A stretch of DNA of 64,000 nt from Fertoeibacter niger (GTDB lineage: Bacteria > Pseudomonadota > Alphaproteobacteria > Rhodobacterales > Rhodobacteraceae). The notes below the pieces were generated by a model. That model did not search any database, was not told the DNA's origin, and saw nothing but the letters and a program-made list of their open reading frames with translations. The stretch covers positions 186,001 through 250,000 of the forward strand of contig NZ_WHUT02000007.1 of NCBI RefSeq assembly GCF_009380135.2, written 5' to 3'. Shown here one piece after another: positions 45,047 to 53,262 of the stretch (within the stretch, counting starts at the first letter, position 1; each line of letters starts with the position of its first letter). The position numbers and the translations under genes were made by a program.

Positions 45047-47203
45047 ATGCCAGACCCCACGCTCGCGCCCCGCCGCGTCTATCTTGCTGCGGCCTCTGTT
45101 CTGGCCATTGTTGCGGCAGGCCCGGCCATGCCGGAAACCCGCCCCACGCTGAACTACAACGGTGCTACCGGCCTGATCGACATGCCCTCGGGCGAGGCGC
45201 AGCCGGACGGCCAGTTGTCCATTACCACCGCACATTTCGGCCCGATCAGCCGCAACACGTTGAGCTTCCAGATCACGCCGCGCCTGTCGGGCAGCTTCCG
45301 CTACAGTGCCGTGCGGGACTGGAACGCGAATATCCCTATTCCCGACCAGACGGGAACCGATTCGTTTGAAACCTATTACGACCGCAGTTTCGACCTGCGC
45401 TATCAGGTGCTGACCGAAAGCAGATATCTGCCTGCCGTGACCATCGGCCTGCAGGATTTTGCGGGCACGGGCGTTTTTGCGGGCGAGTATGTTGCCGCAA
45501 CCAAGAACATCCTGCCGAATCTGAAGGTGACGGCGGGTCTAGGCTGGGGGCGGCTTGGCAGCTATGGCGAAATCGGTTCGCCATTTGGTCCGCGCCCCGA
45601 AGTCGACATCGGCCGCGGCGGCAACTTCAACTTTGACCAGTGGTTTCGCGGCCCGGCAGCGGCCTTTGGTGGCGTCGAGTGGCAAATCAATGACAAATGG
45701 GGCCTGAAGGCAGAATACTCGTCAGATGCCTATGTCGAGGAAGCCGACGAGCGCGGGACGTTTGAGCGGTCGAGCCCGTTCAACTTTGGCGTGGAATATC
45801 AGGCGCGGCCCAATGTGCGGCTGGGGGCCCACTATCTTTACGGCAGCGAGGTTGGTCTGACCGCGCATTTCACGCTGAACCCGAAACAACCGACCGTGGC
45901 GAACCAGCAGGATGTGGCCCCGCCACTGGTGCGCTCGCGCCCGTCGCGCGCTGCCGATCCCGATGCATGGTCACAGGAATGGGTCAGCCAACAGGGCGCC
46001 AATCCGGTGCTGCGCGGCAATATCGCCAAGCAGCTTGAAGATGACGGCATCCTTATCGAGGCGCTGGGTTACACCTCGCAGACGGCACAGGTCCGCATCC
46101 GCAACACCCGCTACAACGCCGAGGCGCAGGCCATCGGGCGGGTGGCGCGGGCCATGTCACGCACCATGCCCGCCTCGGTCGAGGTGTTCGAGATCGTGCC
46201 GGTGGTTGATGGCGTGCCGCTGTCAAAAGTCACGCTGCGCCGGTCCGACATCGAGGCGCTGGATCTGGCACCAGACGGCGCGGAATCGCTGCGCAGCAGG
46301 GCGGTGATCGGCGAGGCGGGCCCCGCCATTGCCGGGCTGACCTATGACCCCGATCTTTACCCCGCCTTCACCTGGGGTCTTTCGCCCTATGTGCGCACCA
46401 GCCTGTTCGACCCCGACAAGCCGTTCCGCGCAGACGTGGGCCTGCGGCTTTCGGCGAAATACGCGATCGCGCCCGGTTTTGTTCTGGCGGGCTCTGTCAC
46501 ACAGAAAATCGCGGGCAACCTCGACGATTCGCGGCGCGATTCGAACTCGGTGCTGCCGCGCGTGCGCACCGACGGCAACATCTATGACGAAGAGGGCGAA
46601 ACCGCGCTGGAAAAGCTGACGCTCGCCTGGCAGATGCGCCCTGCGGAAAATCTGTATGGCCGCGTGACCGTGGGCTATCTGGAACGGATGTTCGGCGGTG
46701 TATCGGGTGAACTGCTGTGGAAGCCGACCGGCAGCCGTCTGGCGCTGGGGGCCGAGGTGAACTATGCCAAGCAGCGCGATTTTGATCAGCGGTTCGGCTT
46801 TCAGGATTATGACATCGTGACCGGCCACGTGTCGGCCTATTACGAGATTTCCAAGGATTTCCACGGCCAGATCGACGTTGGCCGCTATCTGGCGGGCGAT
46901 GTTGGTGCGACCCTGTCTTTGCACCGCGAGTTCGAGAACGGCTGGCGTGTGGGGGCTTTTGCCACCAAGACCAACGTGTCGGCCGAGGAATTCGGCGAAG
47001 GGTCGTTCGACAAGGGCATACGCATCGAGGTTCCGCTGAATCATCTTCTGGGCCGGCCGACGCGCGACAGCGGCACCATCGTGGTGCGCCCGATCACCCG
47101 CGACGGCGGTGCAAGGCTGAACGTGGACGGGCGGCTTTACGAAACGGTGCGCGACTATCATGAGACGGGCATCAACCAGCAGTGGGGAACGTTCTGGAAA
47201 TGA
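45047..47203 (+). CDS. yjbH: YjbH-family outer membrane beta-barrel protein of exopolysaccharide export
   Basis: A 718-residue exported protein. A signal segment (VYLAAASVLAIVAAGPAMP) is followed by the YjbH start block RPTLNYNGATGLIDMPSGEA, beta-rich sequence, a central periplasmic-like insertion (about 330-420) and a second beta-rich half ending in RDYHETGINQQWGTFWK. YjbH belongs to the yjbEFGH/gfc exopolysaccharide systems and is thought to form an outer membrane exit route. AAAGAGG precedes the ATG. It lacks an evident lipobox. The stop overlaps yjbF (ATGA). Confidence 0.87.
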   Translation: MPDPTLAPRRVYLAAASVLAIVAAGPAMPETRPTLNYNGATGLIDMPSGEAQPDGQLSITTAHFGPISRNTLSFQITPRLSGSFRYSAVRDWNANIPIPDQTGTDSFETYYDRSFDLRYQVLTESRYLPAVTIGLQDFAGTGVFAGEYVAATKNILPNLKVTAGLGWGRLGSYGEIGSPFGPRPEVDIGRGGNFNFDQWFRGPAAAFGGVEWQINDKWGLKAEYSSDAYVEEADERGTFERSSPFNFGVEYQARPNVRLGAHYLYGSEVGLTAHFTLNPKQPTVANQQDVAPPLVRSRPSRAADPDAWSQEWVSQQGANPVLRGNIAKQLEDDGILIEALGYTSQTAQVRIRNTRYNAEAQAIGRVARAMSRTMPASVEVFEIVPVVDGVPLSKVTLRRSDIEALDLAPDGAESLRSRAVIGEAGPAIAGLTYDPDLYPAFTWGLSPYVRTSLFDPDKPFRADVGLRLSAKYAIAPGFVLAGSVTQKIAGNLDDSRRDSNSVLPRVRTDGNIYDEEGETALEKLTLAWQMRPAENLYGRVTVGYLERMFGGVSGELLWKPTGSRLALGAEVNYAKQRDFDQRFGFQDYDIVTGHVSAYYEISKDFHGQIDVGRYLAGDVGATLSLHREFENGWRVGAFATKTNVSAEEFGEGSFDKGIRIEVPLNHLLGRPTRDSGTIVVRPITRDGGARLNVDGRLYETVRDYHETGINQQWGTFWK

Positions 47204-47871
47204 CATCTCAGGCCCGTTTCCGCACCCTTGCCGCAACGCTGCTGGGCCTTGCCCTGGCTGGCTGCGGATCGACCGACAATGCCCAGTCTGTGTCGGCGTT
47301 TCTGAGTGATCTCACACGGTCGGTCCGGCCAGATGGCGCAGCGGCAGCACCGGCCGATCTGGGCCTGACGCGGGCTGCGCTTGCCGGTTTCACCACACCC
47401 CTGCAACTTGTCACGCTGGAGCCTTCCGGCGTGTCGGCGGTGATGGGCCCGCTGGGCAGCAACAACGGTGCCGACACTTGGTCTTCGGCAGACAACCGCA
47501 CCATCTCCTACCGCCAAGGCATTGTTGTGGCCACGCGGGGCCTCAGCGGTGACCTGATGTCGGCCAGCGTGCCGACGCTGGGGCAGATTGCGGCAGGTTC
47601 AGGAACCCACAGCCGGGTTCACTTCTATCTGAACGGTCTGGACCAGACCGAACGGCAGGATTTCCGCTGCACCCTGTCTTCGGCAGGCAGCGAGACCCTC
47701 ACCATCGTCGGGCTTGGCTATCCGACGCGGAGAATTGACGAGGATTGCAGCGGCGCAGCGGGCAGCTTCCGTAACAGCTATTGGATCGAGGGCGGCACAT
47801 ATCTTCGCCAATCTCGGCAATATGTTGCAAAAGAAGCAGGCTTTCTGGTGACAAAGCGCCTAGTCGATTGA
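47200..47871 (+). CDS. yjbF: YjbF/GfcB-family exopolysaccharide lipoprotein
   Basis: A 223-residue lipoprotein with signal FRTLAATLLGLALAGCG (lipobox LAGC). The body SYRQGIVVATRGLSGDLMSA, HFYLNGLDQTERQDF and SYWIEGGTYLRQSRQYVAKE matches the YjbF/GfcB (group 4 capsule) family. It is translationally coupled to yjbH. The yjbG/gfcC and wza-type genes of the classic operons are not found here. Confidence 0.84.
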   Translation: MTSQARFRTLAATLLGLALAGCGSTDNAQSVSAFLSDLTRSVRPDGAAAAPADLGLTRAALAGFTTPLQLVTLEPSGVSAVMGPLGSNNGADTWSSADNRTISYRQGIVVATRGLSGDLMSASVPTLGQIAAGSGTHSRVHFYLNGLDQTERQDFRCTLSSAGSETLTIVGLGYPTRRIDEDCSGAAGSFRNSYWIEGGTYLRQSRQYVAKEAGFLVTKRLVD

Positions 47872-47948
47872 CAGAGGCTATTCGGACTTTCGTTGATTGT
47901 GCCGATATGCTATCGCAGAAACAGGTTCACGACCATCTGGAGTTTAAC

Positions 47949-48179
47949 ATGAACAAGATTACTGCTTTCGTTGCTGCAGCGGCTCTGGCTGCGTCGGCTG
48001 GTTTCGCAATGGCCGGTGGCCCGGTCATCATCGAAGACGAAGATGAGCCTGCTGTCATTCTGCCGGTTGGCTCGGGCGGTCTGGCTGGCGCTGCACCGCT
48101 GGCTCTGGGCGCTCTGGCGGTTGTCGCGGCTCTGGCAGGTGGCGGCGACAGCACCACCACCACCCCGACCTACGAGTAA
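47949..48179 (+). CDS. Small secreted YjbE/GfcA-like protein
   Basis: A 76-residue protein: signal peptide MNKITAFVAAAALAASAGFAMA, acidic mature start GGPVIIEDEDEPAVILPVG, a hydrophobic Ala/Leu/Gly segment, then GGGDSTTTTPTYE. The Gly-Gly-Gly-Asp plus Thr-rich tail resembles what I remember of E. coli YjbE, which also accompanies yjbF and yjbH. It follows yjbF by 77 bases and precedes a terminator, so it closes the exopolysaccharide operon or forms its own unit. The protein at 36878 looks like a relative without the Thr tail. Confidence 0.78.
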   Translation: MNKITAFVAAAALAASAGFAMAGGPVIIEDEDEPAVILPVGSGGLAGAAPLALGALAVVAALAGGGDSTTTTPTYE

Positions 48180-48213
48180 GTCAAGACGCGGGCTCAGGCT
48201 TGCTTTTAAAATC

Positions 48214-48249
48214 AATCGGGCTGGCGCAGGCTGGCCCGATTTTGTTTTG
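48214..48249 (+). terminator. Terminator after the YjbE-like gene
   Basis: AATCGGGC pairs with GCCCGATT around a 12-base loop and is followed by TTGTTTT, 35 bases after the stop codon. Likely an intrinsic terminator separating the polysaccharide locus from yihY. Confidence 0.72.
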
Positions 48250-48269
48250 AGCCAAATCCGGAGAAACTG

Positions 48270-49136
48270 ATGACAAAGATCGCGGCCCTGTTCGCGCCAT
48301 TGATGTCGCTGTTCGACCGGATGGACCGTGCCAATCTGGACATGTGCGCGGCGGGAATCGCGTTTTTCGGTTTTCTTGCGATTTTTCCGGCGGTTGCGGC
48401 GGTGATCGCCATCTGGGGGTTTGCTTCTGACCCCGGCGTGATCCGCAGCCAGCTGGTGCTGTTGCAGGACTATCTGCCCCAGGAATCCTATCAGCTTCTG
48501 TCAGGCCAGGTCGAGGCGCTGCTGGCCGCCAACAGCCGCAAACTGGGTTGGGCCACCTTGTTTTCCACCATGCTGGCGCTGTGGTCGGCGCGGGCCGGGG
48601 TGGCGGCGCTGATCCGCGGCATCAACGCCACACATTACCTGCCCAACCGCATCGGCCCCTGGCATGTGCTGCGCGCGCTGGCGATGACGCTATGCCTTGT
48701 GGGGATGATTCTGGTGGCCATGGTGCTGGCAATCGTGGCACCGCTGGCCATCGGTTTTCTGCCGCTGGGGCCAGCCGCCGCGCAGGCGCTGGAACTTGCA
48801 AACGTGGCACTCGGGTTGTTGATCGTGGTGTTCGGCATTGCCATCGTCTATCGGCTGGCGCCGAACCGGCCGCGATCGGTGCACCGCCCCATGTTCACGC
48901 GCGGGCTGTTTCTGGCCGTGGTGCTGTGGGCGGTGGTCTCGCGCGGGCTGGTGATCTATCTGGCCAATTTCGGCAGCTACAACCAGGTTTACGGCTCCAT
49001 CGGCGCGGTGGTGGCGTTGATGATGTGGCTTTACCTCAGCGCCTATGCCGTGCTGCTGGGGGCGGCGGTTGATGCGGAGCGCGCGGCCAACCGCGCGCAG
49101 GCACTGACCGGGCCGGTCAATAATCCTTCTCTATGA
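48270..49136 (+). CDS. YihY/BrkB family inner membrane protein
   Basis: A 288-residue protein with about six membrane helices. LDMCAAGIAFFGFLAIFPAVAAV is the family start block, then WSARAGVAALIRGIN, LPNRPR-like loop (RLAPNRPR) and GSIGAVVALMMWLYLSAYAVLLGA near the C-terminus. Once mislabelled ribonuclease BN; the true function is unknown, with transport or envelope roles suspected. The 3' end overlaps tamB antisense by 20 bases. Confidence 0.88.
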   Translation: MTKIAALFAPLMSLFDRMDRANLDMCAAGIAFFGFLAIFPAVAAVIAIWGFASDPGVIRSQLVLLQDYLPQESYQLLSGQVEALLAANSRKLGWATLFSTMLALWSARAGVAALIRGINATHYLPNRIGPWHVLRALAMTLCLVGMILVAMVLAIVAPLAIGFLPLGPAAAQALELANVALGLLIVVFGIAIVYRLAPNRPRSVHRPMFTRGLFLAVVLWAVVSRGLVIYLANFGSYNQVYGSIGAVVALMMWLYLSAYAVLLGAAVDAERAANRAQALTGPVNNPSL

Positions 49137-52100
49137 ATATCCCGATGCCGGTTTCGCCCGCGCTGCCGGTGCTGCCGCGCAGGGTGATGCTGTCGGTGAT
49201 GTCGAGGTTCAGGTTGATCTGGCTTTGGCCCTGCTGGTTCACCTCCACCTCGGTATAGACATTGCGCGACAGGTATTTTCCGGCACGCAGCGAGGTTTCG
49301 CCTTCCGCGTCGGTGGCCAGATCAAGGTCATCCAGCCCGAACCCCTGGCGCAGACGACCCACGATGCCATCGCCGCCGCGCCCGGCCAGGCTGGCCACCG
49401 CGCTTGCCAGTTGCGCCGCCTGCAGGGCTGACAGCGAGGTCAGTTCACGCCCGAAAAGCAAGCGCGCCAGCACCTCTTCCTCGGGCAGTTCGGGGCTGGA
49501 GCTGAAGCTGACAACCGGTTCGGTCGCCTCGCCCTCGATCACCACCGAGCTGACGATGCCGTCACTTTCGGTCGAAGCGGCAATGCGCAGGAATGGCACA
49601 AAATCCCCTTCAAGCTGCAACAATGCCTGGCTCAGTTCCAGCCGCTTGCCCAGAATGTCCAGCCGCCCGCGGATAAGGTTGAAGGCCCCGCTGGGCACGA
49701 TCGCATTGGTGGTGCCCGTCAGGCGCAACGAACCGCCAAGTTCGGCATCCAGCCCCCGACCCCTGATAAACACTTGATTTGGGGCGGAAATAGTCAGGTC
49801 TATGCCCAGCGGGCGGTTGCTTGCAGCTTCCGTGCCGCCCCCGGTTTCGATCAACCCTGCGCGGATGCGCGTGGCGCGCACATCGGCGGGTTCGTTCACA
49901 TGCTGCAAGTCCTCCAGCGGGCCGGCGGCGCCCAGCCCGGTCGAGGGAATACGCAACTCGGTCTCCAGCAGGGTGATCTGGCCCCCCACCTGCCCCCCAT
50001 CGGTCAGCCCTCCGTTCAGCGTGACGGTGCCACGCAGCCGGGTCTGGAACAGTTCAGGGTCTTTCAGGATCAGGTTGGTGAGGGTGATCGCCAGATCGGC
50101 GTCATAGGGTGCCGTCAGGCCCGCACCGCCAGATACCGACAGCAGGCCGCCTTCGCTGGCGGTGGCCTGCGCATTCAACTGCGCGCGTCCCGCCGACAAA
50201 TCGGCGGTCACAGATGTGCCCACCAGCGCCAGCCCGAAATCGGGGTCGGCGATGCGCGCGTCGCTAAGCGTCACGCGGCCCGACAGTGACGACAATTGCA
50301 GCGGCCCGTTCAGTGCAAGGTCAAAGCGCAGCGGGCCAGAGACTGTGCGCGGCGCAATGAAGGCATTGGCCAGCGCCGCCTGCGCTGTGCCCGCGATGTC
50401 AAGGTTGGCCGAGGCCATGTTGGCCGCCAGCCGCCCGGTGGTGGTCAGGGCAATCTGCCCCGGCCCCTGCGCGCGCAGGTCCAGCGCATAGCCCGCACCG
50501 TCATCCACCGCCGTGCCCGTCAACGTCAGCGGCCCCGGAAATTCGGGCAGCACCAGCGCCAGATTGGACAGCCGCGCCTCCAGCGCCACCTCGCGCCGGG
50601 TGCCTTGGGCCGTGCCCGTGGCGCTGGCGGTCAGTTGCGGGTTGGTCAGCCGCGCCTCATCGACCTTGATCAGCCCGTTGTCCAGGTTCAGCGCCAGCAC
50701 CAGATCGCTGCGCCCGGCCAGCAGGCGGTCCGCCTCGGCCTGCCCGATGGCCAGACCGCGGCCCATGGCGGTGGCGGTCAGCCGCCCGACCTCGGGCGTG
50801 CCGGTAAAGGCGGCATCGGCCACCAGACTGCCCCGGTATTGCCCGCCCAACACCGAAAGATCAGGGAAAATAAGCTGTGCAGAGATGTCGCTGCCCGCCG
50901 TTGCCAGCCGCCCCTGCGCGCTGGCCACCAGATTGGCGGCGTTGATGCGCAGGGTGGTGATATCCAGCGCGCCATTGTCCAGCCCGGCGGCAAGGGTGAT
51001 TTGCGAGGTGCCGCGCAGCAGGGCATCCACCTCGGGCACGCCCATGCCGATGCCGTCGCCCACGGCCTCAAGGCCGATCTGCCCGGCCTCTGGCGTGCCG
51101 GTAAAGGTGGCGTCGGCGGTCAGCGCACCCCGGTAAGGCCCGCCCAGCACCGAAAGATCGGCAAAGCTGAGATTGGCCTGCACATCGCTGCTCGTCAGGG
51201 CGACCCGCCCCGTGGCTGTCAGCGCCAGACTGGCGGCATTGATGCGCAACTCGCGCAGGTCTGCCCCGCCATCGCGCAGGCCCGCCGCCAGACGGATGAC
51301 GGATTCCCCGCGCAGCAGCGCATCCACTTCGGGCACACCCACGGCGATATTGCTGCCATCAGCCTCCAGGCTGACCTGCCCCGCCTCCAACGTGCCGGTC
51401 AGCCGGGCCTGCCCGGTCAACTGGCCGTTGTAGGCCGCGCCCAGCACCGACAGGTCGCTGAAATCCAGATCGGCGGTCAGGTCGCTGCCCGCCGTGGCAA
51501 TCGTGCCCTGCACGGCGGCGGTCAGGCTGGTGGCGGTGACGTCCAACTGCCGCAACTGCGTGCCAGCCGTGTCGCGCAGCGCCGAGAACGCGATTTGCGA
51601 CGGGCCGCGCAGCAACCCGTCAACCTCGGGCTGGCCGATGGCCAGATCGGTGCCGGTCACGGTGCCGGTGACGTCGAAACTGCCCGCCAGCAGGCTGGCA
51701 TCGCCCACAACGGTCAGCATTGCGCTGCCCGCCAGCGGTTGCCCGGCCAGCAGCGCCGCGCGCGACAGATCGTCGATGCGTGCGGTGCCCTGCCCCTGCA
51801 CGGTAAGGCCAGTGGACAGCCCCTCAAACCCGCCTGCCAGATCAACGGTATAGCCATCACCGGCCAGCGTCAGTTTCGGCAGTTTCAGCCCGTCGCCGCC
51901 CTGCTGCCAGAACAGCGTCGCCGTGCCCGTCACCGCCTCGCCCGAGGCCTGCGCCAGCCCCGGATCGGTGGGCCGCAGCCCCTCGGCGGCAAAGGCCAGC
52001 GTCGCACCGATCAGCCCGCGCACCGGATCTTGCCGGATGCGGCCCGAGCCGGAAAGTTCGACCGTAGCCGCAGCAAAATCGGCGCGGTCCAGCCCTGTAA

Positions 52101-53262
52101 CCTGCGCGCGGCCGGTCCAGCCCTCGCCCTGCGTCACGTCATAGGCCAGCGTCAGATCGGCCCCGGCAATGCGCGTGGGCTGTTCCGCGCCAAAGGGCAG
52201 CAGCACGGGCGAGCCGTCTGCCGATCCGATGCGCCCCGACAGCGCCACCATTTCGGGCAGCCCGCCCGCGCCGATCACTACCGCGCCATCCAGCGTCAGC
52301 GCGCGCGTCACCAGCGACAGTTTGCTCAGGTCAAGCCGCCCTGTGGCATCGCGCGCGCCCTCGGTTTCCAGCCGCACATCGGGGCCGAAGAACTCGGCAT
52401 AGGCGGGCAGGAACAGCGGCACCACATCGCCCTGCAACTGTGCCGAAAACCGCTGGCCGGTGGCGGGGTTCGACATCAGCGTGACATTGCCCGCCAGCCG
52501 GTCAACCCCGTCGGTGGCCAGCGAAATCTGCGCGGCATAATTGTCGATCGGCCCGGTGCCTGCGATCATCACATCCACCGCAGGGGCACCCGGCAGGCCG
52601 ATCATGGTGCTGGCCAGCCCGCCCGCCGCCTCGGACGCATCCAGATCGAACACCAGCACCCGGGTTTCATTGGCATAGCTGGCGTTCAGCACGGCGCGGC
52701 CTGCGGGGCCATCATCGGTGCGTTCGGCGGTCAGCGTCACGCCGCCCTCGCCACCCGACAGAAGCACCACCGCCTCCAGCCGCGCCTCAAGGGGTGTGCC
52801 CAGCACGGCCGCGCCCAGTTCCAGCCGCTCTGCCGCCAGCCGTCCGATCTCGACCGAGACCGGCAGTTCCGGCAAGGCAAATTCCGTCGCCTCGGGCGAG
52901 GGCAGATCGTCGCCCGCCACCGGTGGCCGGGCCACGATGATCTCGGCAGCCGTCAGTTCATTCACCGAAACGCGGCCCGCGAACAAAGCCGCACGGTTCC
53001 AGTCCAGCGACACATCGCGCAGGGTCAGCCAGATGCCTTCGTCATCGGCGATCGTCATCTCGGCCAGACTGGCCCGCGACGACAATGCGCCCTGAAACCC
53101 GGTGATCGTCACCTTGCGCCCGGCACCCGAAAGGTTGTCTTCCAGCAGGGCGGTCAAATAGCCCCGGTCATCCGCCTCGGCCGCGGTTTCCTGCGCCAGC
53201 GCCACAGGGGGCAGGGCCAGCGTTGCCACCAGAAGCCCGATTTTCAGACCATTGCGCCACAT
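49117..53262 (-). CDS. tamB: Translocation and assembly module protein TamB
   Basis: A 1381-residue periplasm-spanning protein, partner of TamA, in envelope lipid transport and outer membrane protein assembly. An N-terminal signal/anchor (LKIGLLVATLALPPVALAQ) is followed by very long repetitive beta sequence and the conserved C-terminal DUF490 domain (about 1050-1381), with the typical ending GETGIGIFIEKDY. Residues about 543-938 consist of four consecutive 99-residue units, the first three very similar (see repeat entry). Its start overlaps the tamA stop by one base (TGATG), so the two are coupled. Confidence 0.93.
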   Translation of the reverse strand: MWRNGLKIGLLVATLALPPVALAQETAAEADDRGYLTALLEDNLSGAGRKVTITGFQGALSSRASLAEMTIADDEGIWLTLRDVSLDWNRAALFAGRVSVNELTAAEIIVARPPVAGDDLPSPEATEFALPELPVSVEIGRLAAERLELGAAVLGTPLEARLEAVVLLSGGEGGVTLTAERTDDGPAGRAVLNASYANETRVLVFDLDASEAAGGLASTMIGLPGAPAVDVMIAGTGPIDNYAAQISLATDGVDRLAGNVTLMSNPATGQRFSAQLQGDVVPLFLPAYAEFFGPDVRLETEGARDATGRLDLSKLSLVTRALTLDGAVVIGAGGLPEMVALSGRIGSADGSPVLLPFGAEQPTRIAGADLTLAYDVTQGEGWTGRAQVTGLDRADFAAATVELSGSGRIRQDPVRGLIGATLAFAAEGLRPTDPGLAQASGEAVTGTATLFWQQGGDGLKLPKLTLAGDGYTVDLAGGFEGLSTGLTVQGQGTARIDDLSRAALLAGQPLAGSAMLTVVGDASLLAGSFDVTGTVTGTDLAIGQPEVDGLLRGPSQIAFSALRDTAGTQLRQLDVTATSLTAAVQGTIATAGSDLTADLDFSDLSVLGAAYNGQLTGQARLTGTLEAGQVSLEADGSNIAVGVPEVDALLRGESVIRLAAGLRDGGADLRELRINAASLALTATGRVALTSSDVQANLSFADLSVLGGPYRGALTADATFTGTPEAGQIGLEAVGDGIGMGVPEVDALLRGTSQITLAAGLDNGALDITTLRINAANLVASAQGRLATAGSDISAQLIFPDLSVLGGQYRGSLVADAAFTGTPEVGRLTATAMGRGLAIGQAEADRLLAGRSDLVLALNLDNGLIKVDEARLTNPQLTASATGTAQGTRREVALEARLSNLALVLPEFPGPLTLTGTAVDDGAGYALDLRAQGPGQIALTTTGRLAANMASANLDIAGTAQAALANAFIAPRTVSGPLRFDLALNGPLQLSSLSGRVTLSDARIADPDFGLALVGTSVTADLSAGRAQLNAQATASEGGLLSVSGGAGLTAPYDADLAITLTNLILKDPELFQTRLRGTVTLNGGLTDGGQVGGQITLLETELRIPSTGLGAAGPLEDLQHVNEPADVRATRIRAGLIETGGGTEAASNRPLGIDLTISAPNQVFIRGRGLDAELGGSLRLTGTTNAIVPSGAFNLIRGRLDILGKRLELSQALLQLEGDFVPFLRIAASTESDGIVSSVVIEGEATEPVVSFSSSPELPEEEVLARLLFGRELTSLSALQAAQLASAVASLAGRGGDGIVGRLRQGFGLDDLDLATDAEGETSLRAGKYLSRNVYTEVEVNQQGQSQINLNLDITDSITLRGSTGSAGETGIGIFIEKDY
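50449..51636 (-). repeat. Four 297-bp (99-codon) tandem units inside tamB
   Basis: Units begin at 51636, 51339, 51042 and 50745 on the minus strand, exactly 297 bases apart. Each starts G-(Q/V)-P-E-V-D-(G/A)-L-L-R-G and contains SDLTADLDFSDLSVLG-like and TGTxEAGQ blocks. Units 1-3 are clearly homologous along their whole length without gaps; unit 4 is much diverged after its first 30 residues. Exact spacing and similarity indicate internal duplication. Confidence 0.88.

Noticed and set aside
48270-49136. Ribonuclease BN
   Set aside because: YihY was once given this name, but the protein is a polytopic membrane protein without nuclease motifs.
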